NCBI RefSeq assembly: GCF_910592395.1
Contig: NC_088321.1
Coordinates: forward strand, 4,094,001 to 4,158,000
Source: Lineus longissimus
Lineage: Eukaryota > Nemertea > Pilidiophora > Heteronemertea > Lineidae
Length of the DNA stretch: 64,000 nt
Direction: 5' to 3'
Shown: positions 50,601-56,473 of the stretch, piece by piece
Position numbering within the stretch: position 1 is the stretch's first letter
Layout: each line of letters begins with the position of its first letter
Notes under the pieces: model-generated
What the model saw: only the letters and a program-made list of their open reading frames with translations
The model's database searches: none
What the model was told of the DNA's origin: nothing
Translations under genes and position numbers: made by a program

Positions 50601-52611
50601 ATTTCCGTTACGTATTTCGGTTGGGTTAACGCCATTTTTAGAATCATTCGCAGACGTCAGTCCTGTTTTCCTTTATAACATGAAAATCGCACTCTTAGGT
50701 ATGATTACAGTAGAACCTCTCTATTAAGAACACCCTTGGGACTGCAAAGTACTGTCCTTAATAAAGAGGTGTCCTGATTAGAGAGGTCAAATTGAATGGA
50801 AACAGCCAATTTGGGACCAAAACTAGTGTCCTTAATAGAGAGGTGTCCACTGTACTTTCCTTTCAATTTCTCTTTGATTTGTTGGTAATGCTAATCCGCA
50901 ATACCATATTTATTTCATTGCCTCATGTCTGTATATTTGTTTTTGCAGAACGTGTTTTTATCATAATAAATCAAGAACGTTTACTCTTTCACTGCCAATA
51001 ACGTTTTAAAACGTTACTGAAAATATGTCGCTAAATTGCCAATAACGTTTCAGAACGTTATCTCAGTGTTTCCATCTACTCATCAAAAAGTAAACCAAAC
51101 TATTGATTCTATGTTGATTTAAAGTAAACCTCCCGCCATGTCTTCGGAAGTGTTCTCGGAAGGATTCAGTTCAATCTCGTCCCCAGGAAGTGGGTATTTC
51201 GAGTCAGGTGAATTGGTGAAAATAGACCAATTTAGCCCCCTCCCCCCCAAATCCTCATCCTTCTGACTCTCAATAAGTCCTTCTGAGACTGTTATCTCGA
51301 GGCGATGGAGTGGAACCCCGAAACCATCTCGAGTCCTTCCGACACCTATAGTGGTGCGCTAATCTCAACCATCATTACCCTTCCTTTTCATGCTATTGCT
51401 AATTCCAACCATGACACTTCCCTCTCATAGAGCTATCTCTAACCATGACGATGTCTCGAACTTATATTGCAAAAATGTCACTTGAGGCAGTAGGGCATTC
51501 TGTAGAGACATAATGTTCTTCGTTTACTTCAAAGTACAGTAGAACCTCCCTTAGCAGACACCTCTCTTATTAAGGACAACCTCTCTATTAAGGACACTAG
51601 TTTTGGTCTCAAATTGGTTGTTTCCATTCAAGTTGACCTCTCTAATCAGGACACTTCTATTAAGGACAGCACTTGTCAGTCCCGAGGGTGTCCTTAGTAG
51701 TGAGGTTCTACTGTCATGAGTTTTTGGTGCCTAACCTACCTATCAAACCATCAAAAGTCGATGTCTCGAACTTATATTGCAAAAACGTCACTTGAGGCAG
51801 TAGGGCATTCTGTAGAGACATAATGTTCTTTATCTTACTCGAAACCACCAGTAACCGCGGTGGAAAATCGGCGCGGCTTCCCTGACGATCGTACTTCAGC
51901 GACCGCGATCGCGATAACACAACCTCGGCATGCTCATTATCATAAATGCCCTGATCGCTATGCTGTCCGTTGGAATCGCTGCGCTGACGACGTGGGCTCA
52001 CAAACACCGCCCCGCCATCAGAATAACTCCTTGTGTGTTCCTTGACTAACTTTTCTTTCTGATTTCTCGCCGCAGTCTGTCCGCTTACAGGACGCTCTTT
52101 GCCAATATTTTCCGAGTCCGGCTCAGACTTATTTTTTCCGTGTTCCGTATTCGTCGGATTATTGCCACTCTTACGATCCGCGCTGTTCTGCCGTTCAATC
52201 TCTCCCTGTGCGGATATTCGTGCGTCGGTCCGCCTCCGCTTCCCGACCGAGTCTCTCGTGTTCCTGAGTCGTTTCGTCGCGGGCATTGTCCACGTCCTGA
52301 TCACCACTCGTGCAGTCACCCGCCCCATTCCTTGGCACCTCCTCCTCAGGATTCCTCCGAGTCCGACCTTTCTTCTCACCACTACCGACTGAATCCACCG
52401 CTTTCTCGCACTTTGAAATCGGCTCACTCCCCGCCTCCTTTGATTTCACCCGCTCCGTTTTTCCTCGATTTTCCGAATACCCACTTTCACCGTCTTTGAC
52501 GTTAACTCTGGAACCACTGGAATGCCCATGTCTTCGCTTCTTCTCTTTTGATCTATTCTAAAATTGCTCTGGTGGTCCAGGCCCACCTGTAACATCCCTG
52601 GAGTCTGCCAT
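35492..52611 (-). CDS. NEK-family kinase with N-terminal DUF4347 / clan-CD-like domain, gene span
   Basis: Twelve minus-strand exons, all with GT-AG boundaries and consistent phase. Order: a disordered charged region (51839-52611), a domain with a VALVLHG block and an LDFLACN block across exons 50372, 47163 and 45594, then a complete kinase domain (45184 down to 35492). Kinase motifs: GKGAYG glycine loop, VILKE lysine, NE of helix C, HRDMKTAN catalytic loop, [11 protein letters not shown] and a SDIWALG helix [13 protein letters not shown] and RPSANEL resemble NEK8/NEK9. NEK kinases act at centrosomes, cilia and mitosis. No RCC1 repeats follow, unlike NEK8/NEK9. The His-Gly and Ala-Cys pair, about 54 residues apart, fits DUF4347 and caspase/CHAT-like folds. 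Exon 1 has a frame problem, so the gene may be an imperfect allele or carry assembly errors. Confidence 0.85.
35618..36422. other. kinase intron
   Basis: Non-coding, AT-rich; no repeat array or complete inverted-repeat element recognised. Confidence 0.5.
36423..36551 (-). CDS. NEK-like kinase exon, subdomains VIII-X
   Basis: 129 nt, phase 0, acceptor TTCTATTACAG and donor GTAAGA. It encodes [20 protein letters not shown] and a tail with [15 protein letters not shown]. The NLPALV stretch is typical of NEK8-type kinases. Confidence 0.95.
36583..36703. mobile_element. 121-bp hairpin element in a kinase intron
   Basis: CTGATCCGAGTCACCAGGTC at the left is largely mirrored by the right end, and CCGGCCTGAAAGC is mirrored by GCTTTCAGGCTGG in the centre. 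Arms are about 50 bases with mismatches. Confidence 0.7.
36830..37565. repeat. ~65-bp tandem array, about 11 copies
   Basis: The unit joins ATGGTACCATTTGTAAACC, ATTGACATGACCATTC and GGAAAGCTCTCAATGAGC. Copies are moderately diverged. It abuts the donor of kinase exon 37576-37717, with only about 10 bases between. Confidence 0.95.
37576..37717 (-). CDS. NEK-like kinase exon, catalytic loop to activation segment
   Basis: 142 nt, acceptor AATTTCTCCAG and donor GTGAGT. It completes the HRD motif and encodes [23 protein letters not shown] and [10 protein letters not shown]. Catalytic Asp, the Lys two residues later, Asn and the DFG Asp are all present, so the kinase should be active. Confidence 0.95.
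37815..38030 (-). repeat. dispersed repeat, inverted copy of 2630-2870
   Basis: Shares TTGACCGCGACGCATCAAAT and the CCGGACATTC and GGTGAAAAGTAAACTGG blocks (on the minus strand) with 2690-2810. The match ends at a poly-A-rich stretch. Confidence 0.75.
38370..38755 (+). mobile_element. tRNA-derived SINE, copy A
   Basis: The decayed B box GGGTTTAATCC is followed by the body TGAACCGGCGTGGCTTTCGA, CCAAGTGAGAAACATGAGTA and GGAGGAGGAATACTCCC, ending in a GAAGAAGAAG tail. The same body occurs at 57053-57590 and 58005-58650. Confidence 0.8.
39634..39753 (-). CDS. NEK-like kinase exon, subdomains V-VI
   Basis: 120 nt, acceptor CCTTTTTCCAG and donor GTAGTC. It encodes [20 protein letters not shown] and ends in HIHEHNILH, with the HRD Arg split at the junction. 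Phase 2 at both ends, consistent with its neighbours. Confidence 0.95.
39880..40390 (+). repeat. widespread TATATAGCGCTTAA interspersed repeat with internal 123-bp duplication
   Basis: The block ACTTATATAGCGCTTAATCT to GCTCAAAGCGCTTCACATTA occurs 2.6 times at about 123-bp spacing. It is followed once by GTACCCATCTACTCCTGGGT and AAGTGCCTTGCTCAAGGACA. From memory, sequences of this type are scattered in many marine animal genomes. Its transposon class is unclear to me. Confidence 0.65.
40491..40610 (+). repeat. fragment of a TTAAAGGCCTACGC MITE family
   Basis: Begins TTAAAGGCCTACGCGGTTCG, resembling the left terminus of the complete element at 42121-42355, then diverges. Its right end has been replaced by the adjacent pogo-like MITE. 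Confidence 0.5.
40613..40857 (+). mobile_element. pogo-like MITE (CAGTGGAACCTCC family)
   Basis: Left terminus TACAGTGGAACCTCCCTTAG, several CTCTCTATTAAGGACAAC modules, the central CAAATTGGTTGTTTCC block and right terminus AGGTTCTACTG. TA-flanked termini of this form suggest the Tc1/mariner-pogo group. The module number varies between copies. Confidence 0.8.
40970..41169. repeat. 200-bp unit duplicating a kinase splice donor with MITE sequence
   Basis: 40970-41021 is a near-exact copy of the donor edge of exon 41176-41279 (GTAAGT plus the last about 46 exon bases). It is then joined in a CTTCT/CTCT micro-overlap to the middle of a pogo-like MITE that runs to 41167. The repeat period is 200 bp. 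The exon copy lacks an acceptor and is truncated. Confidence 0.85.
41176..41279 (-). CDS. NEK-like kinase exon, subdomains III-V
   Basis: 104 nt, acceptor GTCTTTTCAG and donor GTAAGT. It encodes [19 protein letters not shown] and MIEMEYANG, covering strand 4, strand 5 and the hinge. Exit phase 2 fits 39634-39753. Confidence 0.95.
41340..41762 (+). mobile_element. pogo-like MITE cluster with tandemly copied intron flank
   Basis: TACAGTAGAACCTC(T/C)CT begins four times between 41345 and 41590. It is separated by ATATCAGAAATTGCAC(A/G) and CTTGCCTAAAG, which derive from the unique intron sequence just before the first copy. A last, full internal part ends at GGTTCCACTGTA. Confidence 0.75.
41763..42489. 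other. kinase intron with a TTAA-flanked MITE
   Basis: Mostly unique AT-rich DNA. The complete element at 42121-42355 is annotated separately. Confidence 0.5.
42121..42355. mobile_element. 235-bp MITE flanked by TTAA
   Basis: Left end AGGTGTACGCCGTTCGTAAT, right end (complement) AGGCCTACGTAGGTTTGTAA, with TTAA immediately outside both. TTAA duplication is shared by piggyBac and Kolobok-type transposons. Related termini occur at 40491 and 52800/53912. Confidence 0.7.
42490..42605 (-). CDS. NEK-like kinase exon, glycine loop to helix C
   Basis: 116 nt, acceptor TTTCTTCTAG and donor GTGAGA. It encodes [20 protein letters not shown] and ends ERQLALNE, supplying the ATP-anchoring Lys and the helix C Glu. 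It resembles NEK9 in this region. Confidence 0.95.
42745..43375. repeat. 63-bp tandem array spanning the element's left boundary
   Basis: The unit joins the external flank GAAAGAGGAAGGTTTTAA to the element's own end AGGGAAGCTATGGGAATGAT and CCATTCGACCAACAGTTAC. About nine copies, three of which carry an extra 24-bp internal repeat. Amplification therefore happened after insertion, across the host-element junction. Confidence 0.9.
42769..44004. mobile_element. ~1.24-kb TTAA-flanked element with AGGGAAGC termini
   Basis: Both ends read AGGGAAGCTATGGGAA inwards and are directly flanked by TTAA (42765-42768 and 44005-44008). Kolobok elements combine TTAA duplications with RGGG ends, so this is a likely non-autonomous Kolobok-type insertion. 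The interior has a minus-strand open frame of 84 codons without known motifs. The left terminus is tandemly amplified. Confidence 0.75.
44009..45183. other. kinase intron with unclassified dispersed repeat and a tandem array
   Basis: 44010-44420 contains GGACGGCCATTCCAAAGTTT and similar blocks that look like a fragment of a larger dispersed element. I cannot name it. A tandem array follows at 44695. Confidence 0.4.
44695..45000. repeat. ~47-bp tandem array, about 6 copies
   Basis: The unit is GCAATGTGGCAGAATGTATG, GTGATCGCACTGATGACG and ACCTAGGT. The first copies are shorter. Non-coding. Confidence 0.85.
45184..45287 (-). CDS. linker and kinase N-terminal exon
   Basis: 104 nt, acceptor CTTTTTTCCAG and donor GTGGGT. 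It encodes [19 protein letters not shown], then [16 protein letters not shown], the start of the kinase domain. It joins the protease-like region to the kinase in one continuous frame, which argues for a genuine fusion protein. Confidence 0.9.
45340..45567. mobile_element. pogo-like MITE pair
   Basis: A short fragment ending AGAGAGGTTCTACTG is followed immediately by a full copy, CAGTAGAATCTCTCTATTAA to GAGGTTCTACTATA. The central CAATTTGGGACCAAAACTAG block is present. Confidence 0.75.
45594..45658 (-). CDS. clan-CD-like domain exon, C-terminal part
   Basis: 65 nt, acceptor TTCTTCCTCAG and donor GTGAGA. It encodes [20 protein letters not shown]. The [11 protein letters not shown] strand and turn corresponds to the DUF4347 segment VAASTDATG that follows its Gly-Cys block. 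Confidence 0.85.
45778..46342. mobile_element. ~565-bp inverted-repeat element with a nested insertion
   Basis: AGCGTCCACCAGGTTTAAA at the left is mirrored by TTTAAACCTGGTGGACGCT at the right. The right half also matches 54784-54970 in inverted orientation, confirming a family. The TGTGACC element at 45800-45989 sits inside its left part. Confidence 0.75.
45800..45989. mobile_element. 190-bp TGTGACC palindromic MITE
   Basis: TGTGACCCGTTCCAGCAAAA and CCAGTCGCATGTCGC are mirrored at the right end by GCGACATGCGACTGG and TTTTGCTAGAACAGGTCACA. TA flanks both sides. Fragments of the family lie at 7208, 16440 and 39460. Confidence 0.85.
46622..47143. mobile_element. pogo-like MITE split by a TTAA-element
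   Basis: The left part starts CAGTGGAACATCTCTAAGCG and continues to GGGTGTCCTTAA. The expected TAGAG and GGTTCTA continuation resumes at 47128 after a 297-bp insertion. Confidence 0.75.
46827..47123. mobile_element. 297-bp TTAA-inserted MITE nested in a pogo-like MITE
   Basis: Ends CCTCCTGAATCCCGG and (complement) CCTCTTGAATCCCAG are inverted repeats. TTAA at 46823 and at 47124 duplicates the TTAA of the host MITE motif TCCTTAATAGAG. Because the host sequence is known, the target duplication is directly demonstrated. Confidence 0.9.
47163..47342 (-). CDS. clan-CD-like domain exon with Ala-Cys block
   Basis: 180 nt, exactly 60 codons, phase 0 at both ends, acceptor AAATTTACAG and donor GTAAGT. 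It includes [16 protein letters not shown] and [16 protein letters not shown], then [13 protein letters not shown]. The hydrophobic strand ending in Ala-Cys-Asn and the following Gly-rich turn and helix match the Cys block of DUF4347-like and CHAT/caspase-like folds. Whether it has peptidase activity is unknown. Confidence 0.9.
47389..48345. repeat. 131-bp tandem array, about 7.3 copies
   Basis: GAACCTTTTTTAGC(C/T/G) starts recur at 130-132-bp spacing eight times (47389, 47520, 47652, 47783 and on). The first unit begins 47 bases from the acceptor of exon 47163-47342, so the array seems to have grown from the 3' end of this intron. Confidence 0.95.
48480..50371. repeat. 84-bp tandem array of a kinase-gene 5' splice site, ~22 copies
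   Basis: On the minus strand each unit contains the last about 40 bases of exon 50372-50472 (CGGTGGGCGTGATACAG and GGGAAAGAGGAAAAG) followed by GTAGGT and 38 intron bases. Because 84 is divisible by three, the exon's frame stays open through most units, giving a 28-residue repeat with [13 protein letters not shown]. The unit nearest the exon has a one-base insertion, and a few units carry stops. It is most simply an intronic minisatellite, with alternative-donor potential. Confidence 0.9.
50372..50472 (-). CDS. clan-CD-like domain exon with His-Gly block
   Basis: 101 nt, acceptor TCTCTTTCAG and donor GTAGGT. Entry phase 1 fits exon 51839. It encodes [20 protein letters not shown] and [13 protein letters not shown]. 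The strand VALVLHG followed by G-x-IQL matches the DUF4347 pattern (strand, His-Gly, Pro-Gly, LQLG). The donor edge has been amplified into the adjoining 84-bp array. Confidence 0.9.
50707..50855. mobile_element. pogo-like MITE
   Basis: TACAGTAGAACCTCTCTATT to AGAGAGGTGTCCACTGTA, with the central CAATTTGGGACCAAAACTAG block. Confidence 0.8.
51535..51714. mobile_element. pogo-like MITE
   Basis: TACAGTAGAACCTCCCTTAG to GTGAGGTTCTACTGT. Flanked by directly repeated intron sequence, see 51449-51838. Confidence 0.85.
51839..52611 (-). CDS. first coding exon of the kinase gene, frame disturbed
   Basis: ATG at 52611 in the context CAACATGGCAGAC. The sequence [17 protein letters not shown] meets an in-frame TAG at 52558-52560 and then continues in the same frame as plausible disordered, Lys/Glu-rich protein to about 52210. 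From there the natural-looking frame is another one (with [18 protein letters not shown] and [18 protein letters not shown]), running to FPPRLLVVS at the donor GTAAGA. The stop plus frame switch mean a sequencing error, a disabled allele or a wrong start. The end of the exon fits the next exon in phase. Confidence 0.65.
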
Positions 52612-52799
52612 GTTGATGACAACGGCGTTCCAGGACTTGGCTTTTGCTTTGTTTGTTAAGGACAGCACAAGTGTCAGGTCATCACAGTTGCATGCTCAAG
52701 TCAGCAGTGTCCTAGAGATTCTGAAGGAACAATCATATTCAATTAGCCTACAATTATGTACAATCAATCATGTTAATCACATCGCCATCAACTATAATT

Positions 52800-53912
52800 T
52801 TAAAAGGTTACGCCACTCGTAATTACTCGTGGTCCAGTTAAATAGAAATTCACTAATCACACAATGCTGTAGTGCAGTTATTGCCAGAGCCCTCTATTAA
52901 AAACTGTGTACATTACGTGTACATTGTTTGTTCATAAGTTTTGGTAAAAAAAGTACACCTTGGACCAATCAATCTGCACAAAATTTTATATGTGTCAAGA
53001 AGAACCCTTTGCTATAGTATAATAAAGTTTCAAAACAATCCAATACCGATTGCCTGCGAAAAAATGATTTCCGTACACCATATCCATCAAAACGTCACTG
53101 ACGCATTGATATGGCGCTGTCAAAATACAAGTTTTAACCTGACCAGTGAGACCACATTTTCTTAAATATATTATCAAAAAGCATATTTCTGTGATGGCCT
53201 GACGCTGTAGATTAAGAATCAACCACAGATTGAGAATTAATTCCACTTTGGTCCATCCCAGCCATGTGTTTACCACAACCTGACATTTTAATAAGCTCTA
53301 TGTAACTGTGCACACTTCCGTTTGTGGATGAATACACGTCTCTGCCCTAGTATTATGAGTACAAATTTGTTTAAACTTGGTATTCATAATATCTGTATAT
53401 CAGTCTTCACAATGGCAATGTCGAAATTTATATTTAGTACGTATTTCCGGAATTAGACATTTTTAAAACATTTTAACCTGTAAGCAGCGTAGTTTTTTAT
53501 TTGTTAACCGCGTCATATCGTGTAATTGATTAGATTACACATCCTCATCTAACAGCCGCTTCCTCTTGCATGCTGTAGCCATGATTCAGCTCAAAAACCA
53601 TGATTCAGCTCAAAAGCTCAAAAACCATGATTCAGCTCAAAAGCTCAAAAACCATGATTCAGCTCAAAAACTGGTGCCAGTAGTGTTCTGAAACCAAACT
53701 ACACTGCGCTGACGTTCTAAGGGGATTCCCCATCGAATTTCTGAGTGTTGCTTGGGCTTAGGTGAATCAAAAACATAGGACGCCATATAACGTCTTACGC
53801 AATGCACCTTCTTTAGGCCAAGACGTCATATGGTGTCTTAATTACGCAGTTAACAGGTTAAATTTAATTACAAATTCAGAATTTTTAACAACCGGCGTAG
53901 CCTAGCTAGGCC
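52800..53912. mobile_element. possible TTAAAGG-family element (~1.1 kb)
   Basis: The left end AAAAGGTTACGCCACTCGTA and right end (complement) AAGGCCTAGCTAGGCTACGC resemble the ends of the 42121-42355 MITE. Internal ACTTGGTATTCATAAT and TATATCAGTCTTCACAATGG blocks are also shared. Divergence makes the exact ends uncertain. Confidence 0.5.
53575..53690. repeat. short tandem repeat of CATGATTCAGCTCAAAA
   Basis: Four copies of CATGATTCAGCTCAAAA with a variable AGCTCAAAA extension. Non-coding. Confidence 0.85.
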
Positions 53913-55011
53913 TTAATTTCAGTCGATTAAAAAATAAAACAGGGATAGGCCCGGAGCAACTGCAGAATAGCCGGGACACTCTGTGCTAAATGATAGGAAT
54001 GGTGTACATAATGTACAGAGGAACAGAGTGTAGGCCTACATCGTCATAATGTACTGTCAGAGCTACTGTCCCGGCTATCGCTATTCTGTAGTTAGGCCAT
54101 AGGCCCCGATAGGCCTACATTCACTTATTGACTAATTGAGACATCTAGGCTTCGACATTTTTTCAAACTTAATCAATAACTCTGTGTGATTGGGAGTTTG
54201 ACATGATGACTGGTGTGTGATTTAACTGTAAATGAATGCGAAATGACTTTTTTGTAACTTTTTTTGTTTTTCTTTGAATGCCATCTCAATTTTCCTTAGA
54301 TACGCCCAAAACATTTAATTTCTGGCGAAATCTTTTGATGAAAAAACATATACTCTTTCTCTTCATTTGGTTATTCTCCAAAATTTCGTTCTCTAGAAGG
54401 TAAAATATTACAAAAGAAACCGAAAAATTTGTACCTGTCAAAGTTTGGCTTCCATCTTGTTTTTTAGTTCATAAAAAAATTCTGGGAGGCGCTCGCAGTG
54501 AAAGCCGACAGATGGTGCACAAGTGCATCCGGTTTTTTCTCGGAGTTGGGTTTGTTTATAAAATTTCCTCCGCACTTCCGCTAGTTTTGTCGTTATTATT
54601 GGTCAGATTCTACTGAAAATTGTTTAATTGTATTCATAAAGGTATACACTACTAATGACTTATGCCGAATATATGTTGACATATGCGTGTATTTTGGCTT
54701 GATGACGATTTGAAAACGCCAAAATTACCAGTCATCCGATCGGCGAAACAGCGTCCACCACTCATCTCATCATGCACTGCACCAGCGTCCACCTGGTTTA
54801 AAATTCAGGCATAAAGTCATCAAAATGAAATTTAGTGGCCATAAACGTAATAAGTACACCATGAAACACATTTCCTGAAAATTTTTATGACATTTGGGTG
54901 TAAGACTGAGATGTTGTCTTACTCGGACTCTTATCTCTAAAATCACAGGGGCAGCTGGGCTCTGTATTGTCTATAGGCCTATTGACACTATTGACTGTAG
55001 TCTGTTGTTGT

Positions 55012-55605
55012 CAATCCACCTATTTTCACGTGAGAGAGGTTCAACTATTTTGGCCTAAAACTTGATGATCAATATTAACTGTCAACAAAATCCAACTATT
55101 TTCACCTGAGGGGCAAACTATTTTGGCCTAAAACTTGATGATCAATATTAATCGTCAACAAAATCGAACTATTTTCACCCGAGAGATGTCAAACAATTTT
55201 GGCCTAAAACTTGATGATATAAGGCCTAATTGTCAACAAAATCCAACTATTTTCACGTGAGAGAGGTTCAACTATTTTGGCCTAAAACTTGATGATATTA
55301 ACTGTCAACAAAATCGAACTATTTTCACCCGAGAGATGTCAAACAATTTTGGCCTAAAACTTGATGATATAAGGCCTAATTGTCAACAAAATCCAACTAT
55401 TTTCACGTGAGAGAGGTGAAACTATTTTGGCCTAAAACTTGATGATATTAACTGTCAACAAAATCCAACTATTTTCACCTGAGGGTCAAACTTTTTTGGC
55501 CTGAAACTTGATGATCAATATTAATCGTCAACAAAATCGAACTATTTTCACCTGAGACTGAGAGGTCAAACTATTTTGGCCTTAAACTTGATGATATTAA
55601 GCTTT
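55012..55605. repeat. ~70-bp tandem array, about 8 copies
   Basis: The unit joins AACTATTTTCACCTGAGAG, AAACTATTTTGGCCTAAAAC and TTGATGAT with TTAACTGTCAACAAAATC. Unit length varies through TATAAGGCCTAAT or CAATATTAATCG inserts, giving a higher-order alternation. Confidence 0.9.
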
Positions 55606-56331
55606 GCATTCTTAATCTTATATTGTTTCAGCACTTTTTAATTTGCATCAAATTACAATATTCGGCCATTATATTGACGTTTTGAAATCTTTTTCGACCC
55701 TGTTTACATTGTCTTAGGAAAAGTATAGGCTTGACTAGTTTGGGGTGAGTCTCCACTCGCTTTTCAGAGAAAAGTGAGTCCCAAAGGTGAATTGTTATGA
55801 CAGGAGGTGAATCCGCTCCTGGTGATTTCCATGAGACAGGTGAATCTATGACTGGTTCCCAACCTCAGGGATTTGCTGGACTGGCGAGTTAACGTCGAGT
55901 GCCTGAGGAGGGGGGTCCGGGCATAAACTTGATAGCTGCATTAAAACAATGAAATGTCAAATGAAGCCGGCGGCTATTTCTTGCACCGGTACGTCAGTAC
56001 TAGATAAACTGTAAAACACATGGTAAACTTACACTGCCTGTGATTCACAGACAGTGTAAGTTTGAAAAATAATAAATAATAAATTTCTGCCATTTTGAAA
56101 AGCACTTTTCACAGAAATTTATTTGCGCAAACCGTTTATTGAGTCTTTGGCATGGGAACTGGTATTGAAACATCTCAGTTGTAATCTGTTGTTTTTGATA
56201 TGTCATCCGATCTGAAGCGTATTCAGATCTCGATAATAATTTTGGGCAAGTTGGGGTTCCTGGCCATAACTGTCATGACTGTCAACCCAATGTTCGTCTA
56301 ATCTTTTGATTTCACCACGTTCTTTTTCTAG

Positions 56332-56473
56332 ATGGATCCAGCATTGCTGAAGGAGAGAGAAGCTTTCAAAAAGAGGGCGCTAGCACAACCATCAGTCGAA
56401 AAGAGAAAGGCCCAGAAAAGAACTGAAAATGATCGCAGTACTAAGAAGGCACGGCCAGCGCCAAAACCTAAAG
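56332..56473 (+). CDS. GTF2E2: GTF2E2 exon with start codon
   Basis: The acceptor TTCTTTTTCTAG is followed at once by ATG. 142 nt encode 47 residues: the conserved N terminus and a basic Lys/Arg-rich linker, ending with one base of an Ala codon before GTAAGC. Confidence 0.95.

Larger units (their letters stand above)
50473..51838. other. kinase intron with two pogo-like MITEs and a flank duplication
   Basis: Pogo-like copies lie at 50707-50855 and 51535-51714. A segment of about 70 bases starting CGATGTCTCGAACTTATATT occurs at 51449 and again at 51759 (310-bp period), either side of the second MITE. The later copy leads into the real donor of exon 51839-52611. Confidence 0.75.
52612..56331. 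promoter_or_regulatory. divergent intergenic region between the kinase gene and GTF2E2
   Basis: The two genes point away from each other across about 3.7 kb. Promoters and the 5' UTR exon of GTF2E2 must lie here, because its ATG directly follows an acceptor. I cannot place the transcription starts. The region contains a TTAAAGG-type element (about 52800-53912), a short tandem repeat (53575-53690), the partner of the 46 kb inverted-repeat element (54784-54970) and a tandem array (55012-55605). Confidence 0.5.

Noticed and set aside
52099-52561. Plus-strand open frames of 80-120 codons opposite the first kinase exon
   Set aside because: Pro/Ser-rich shadow frames of a GC-rich coding exon on the minus strand, without splice support.
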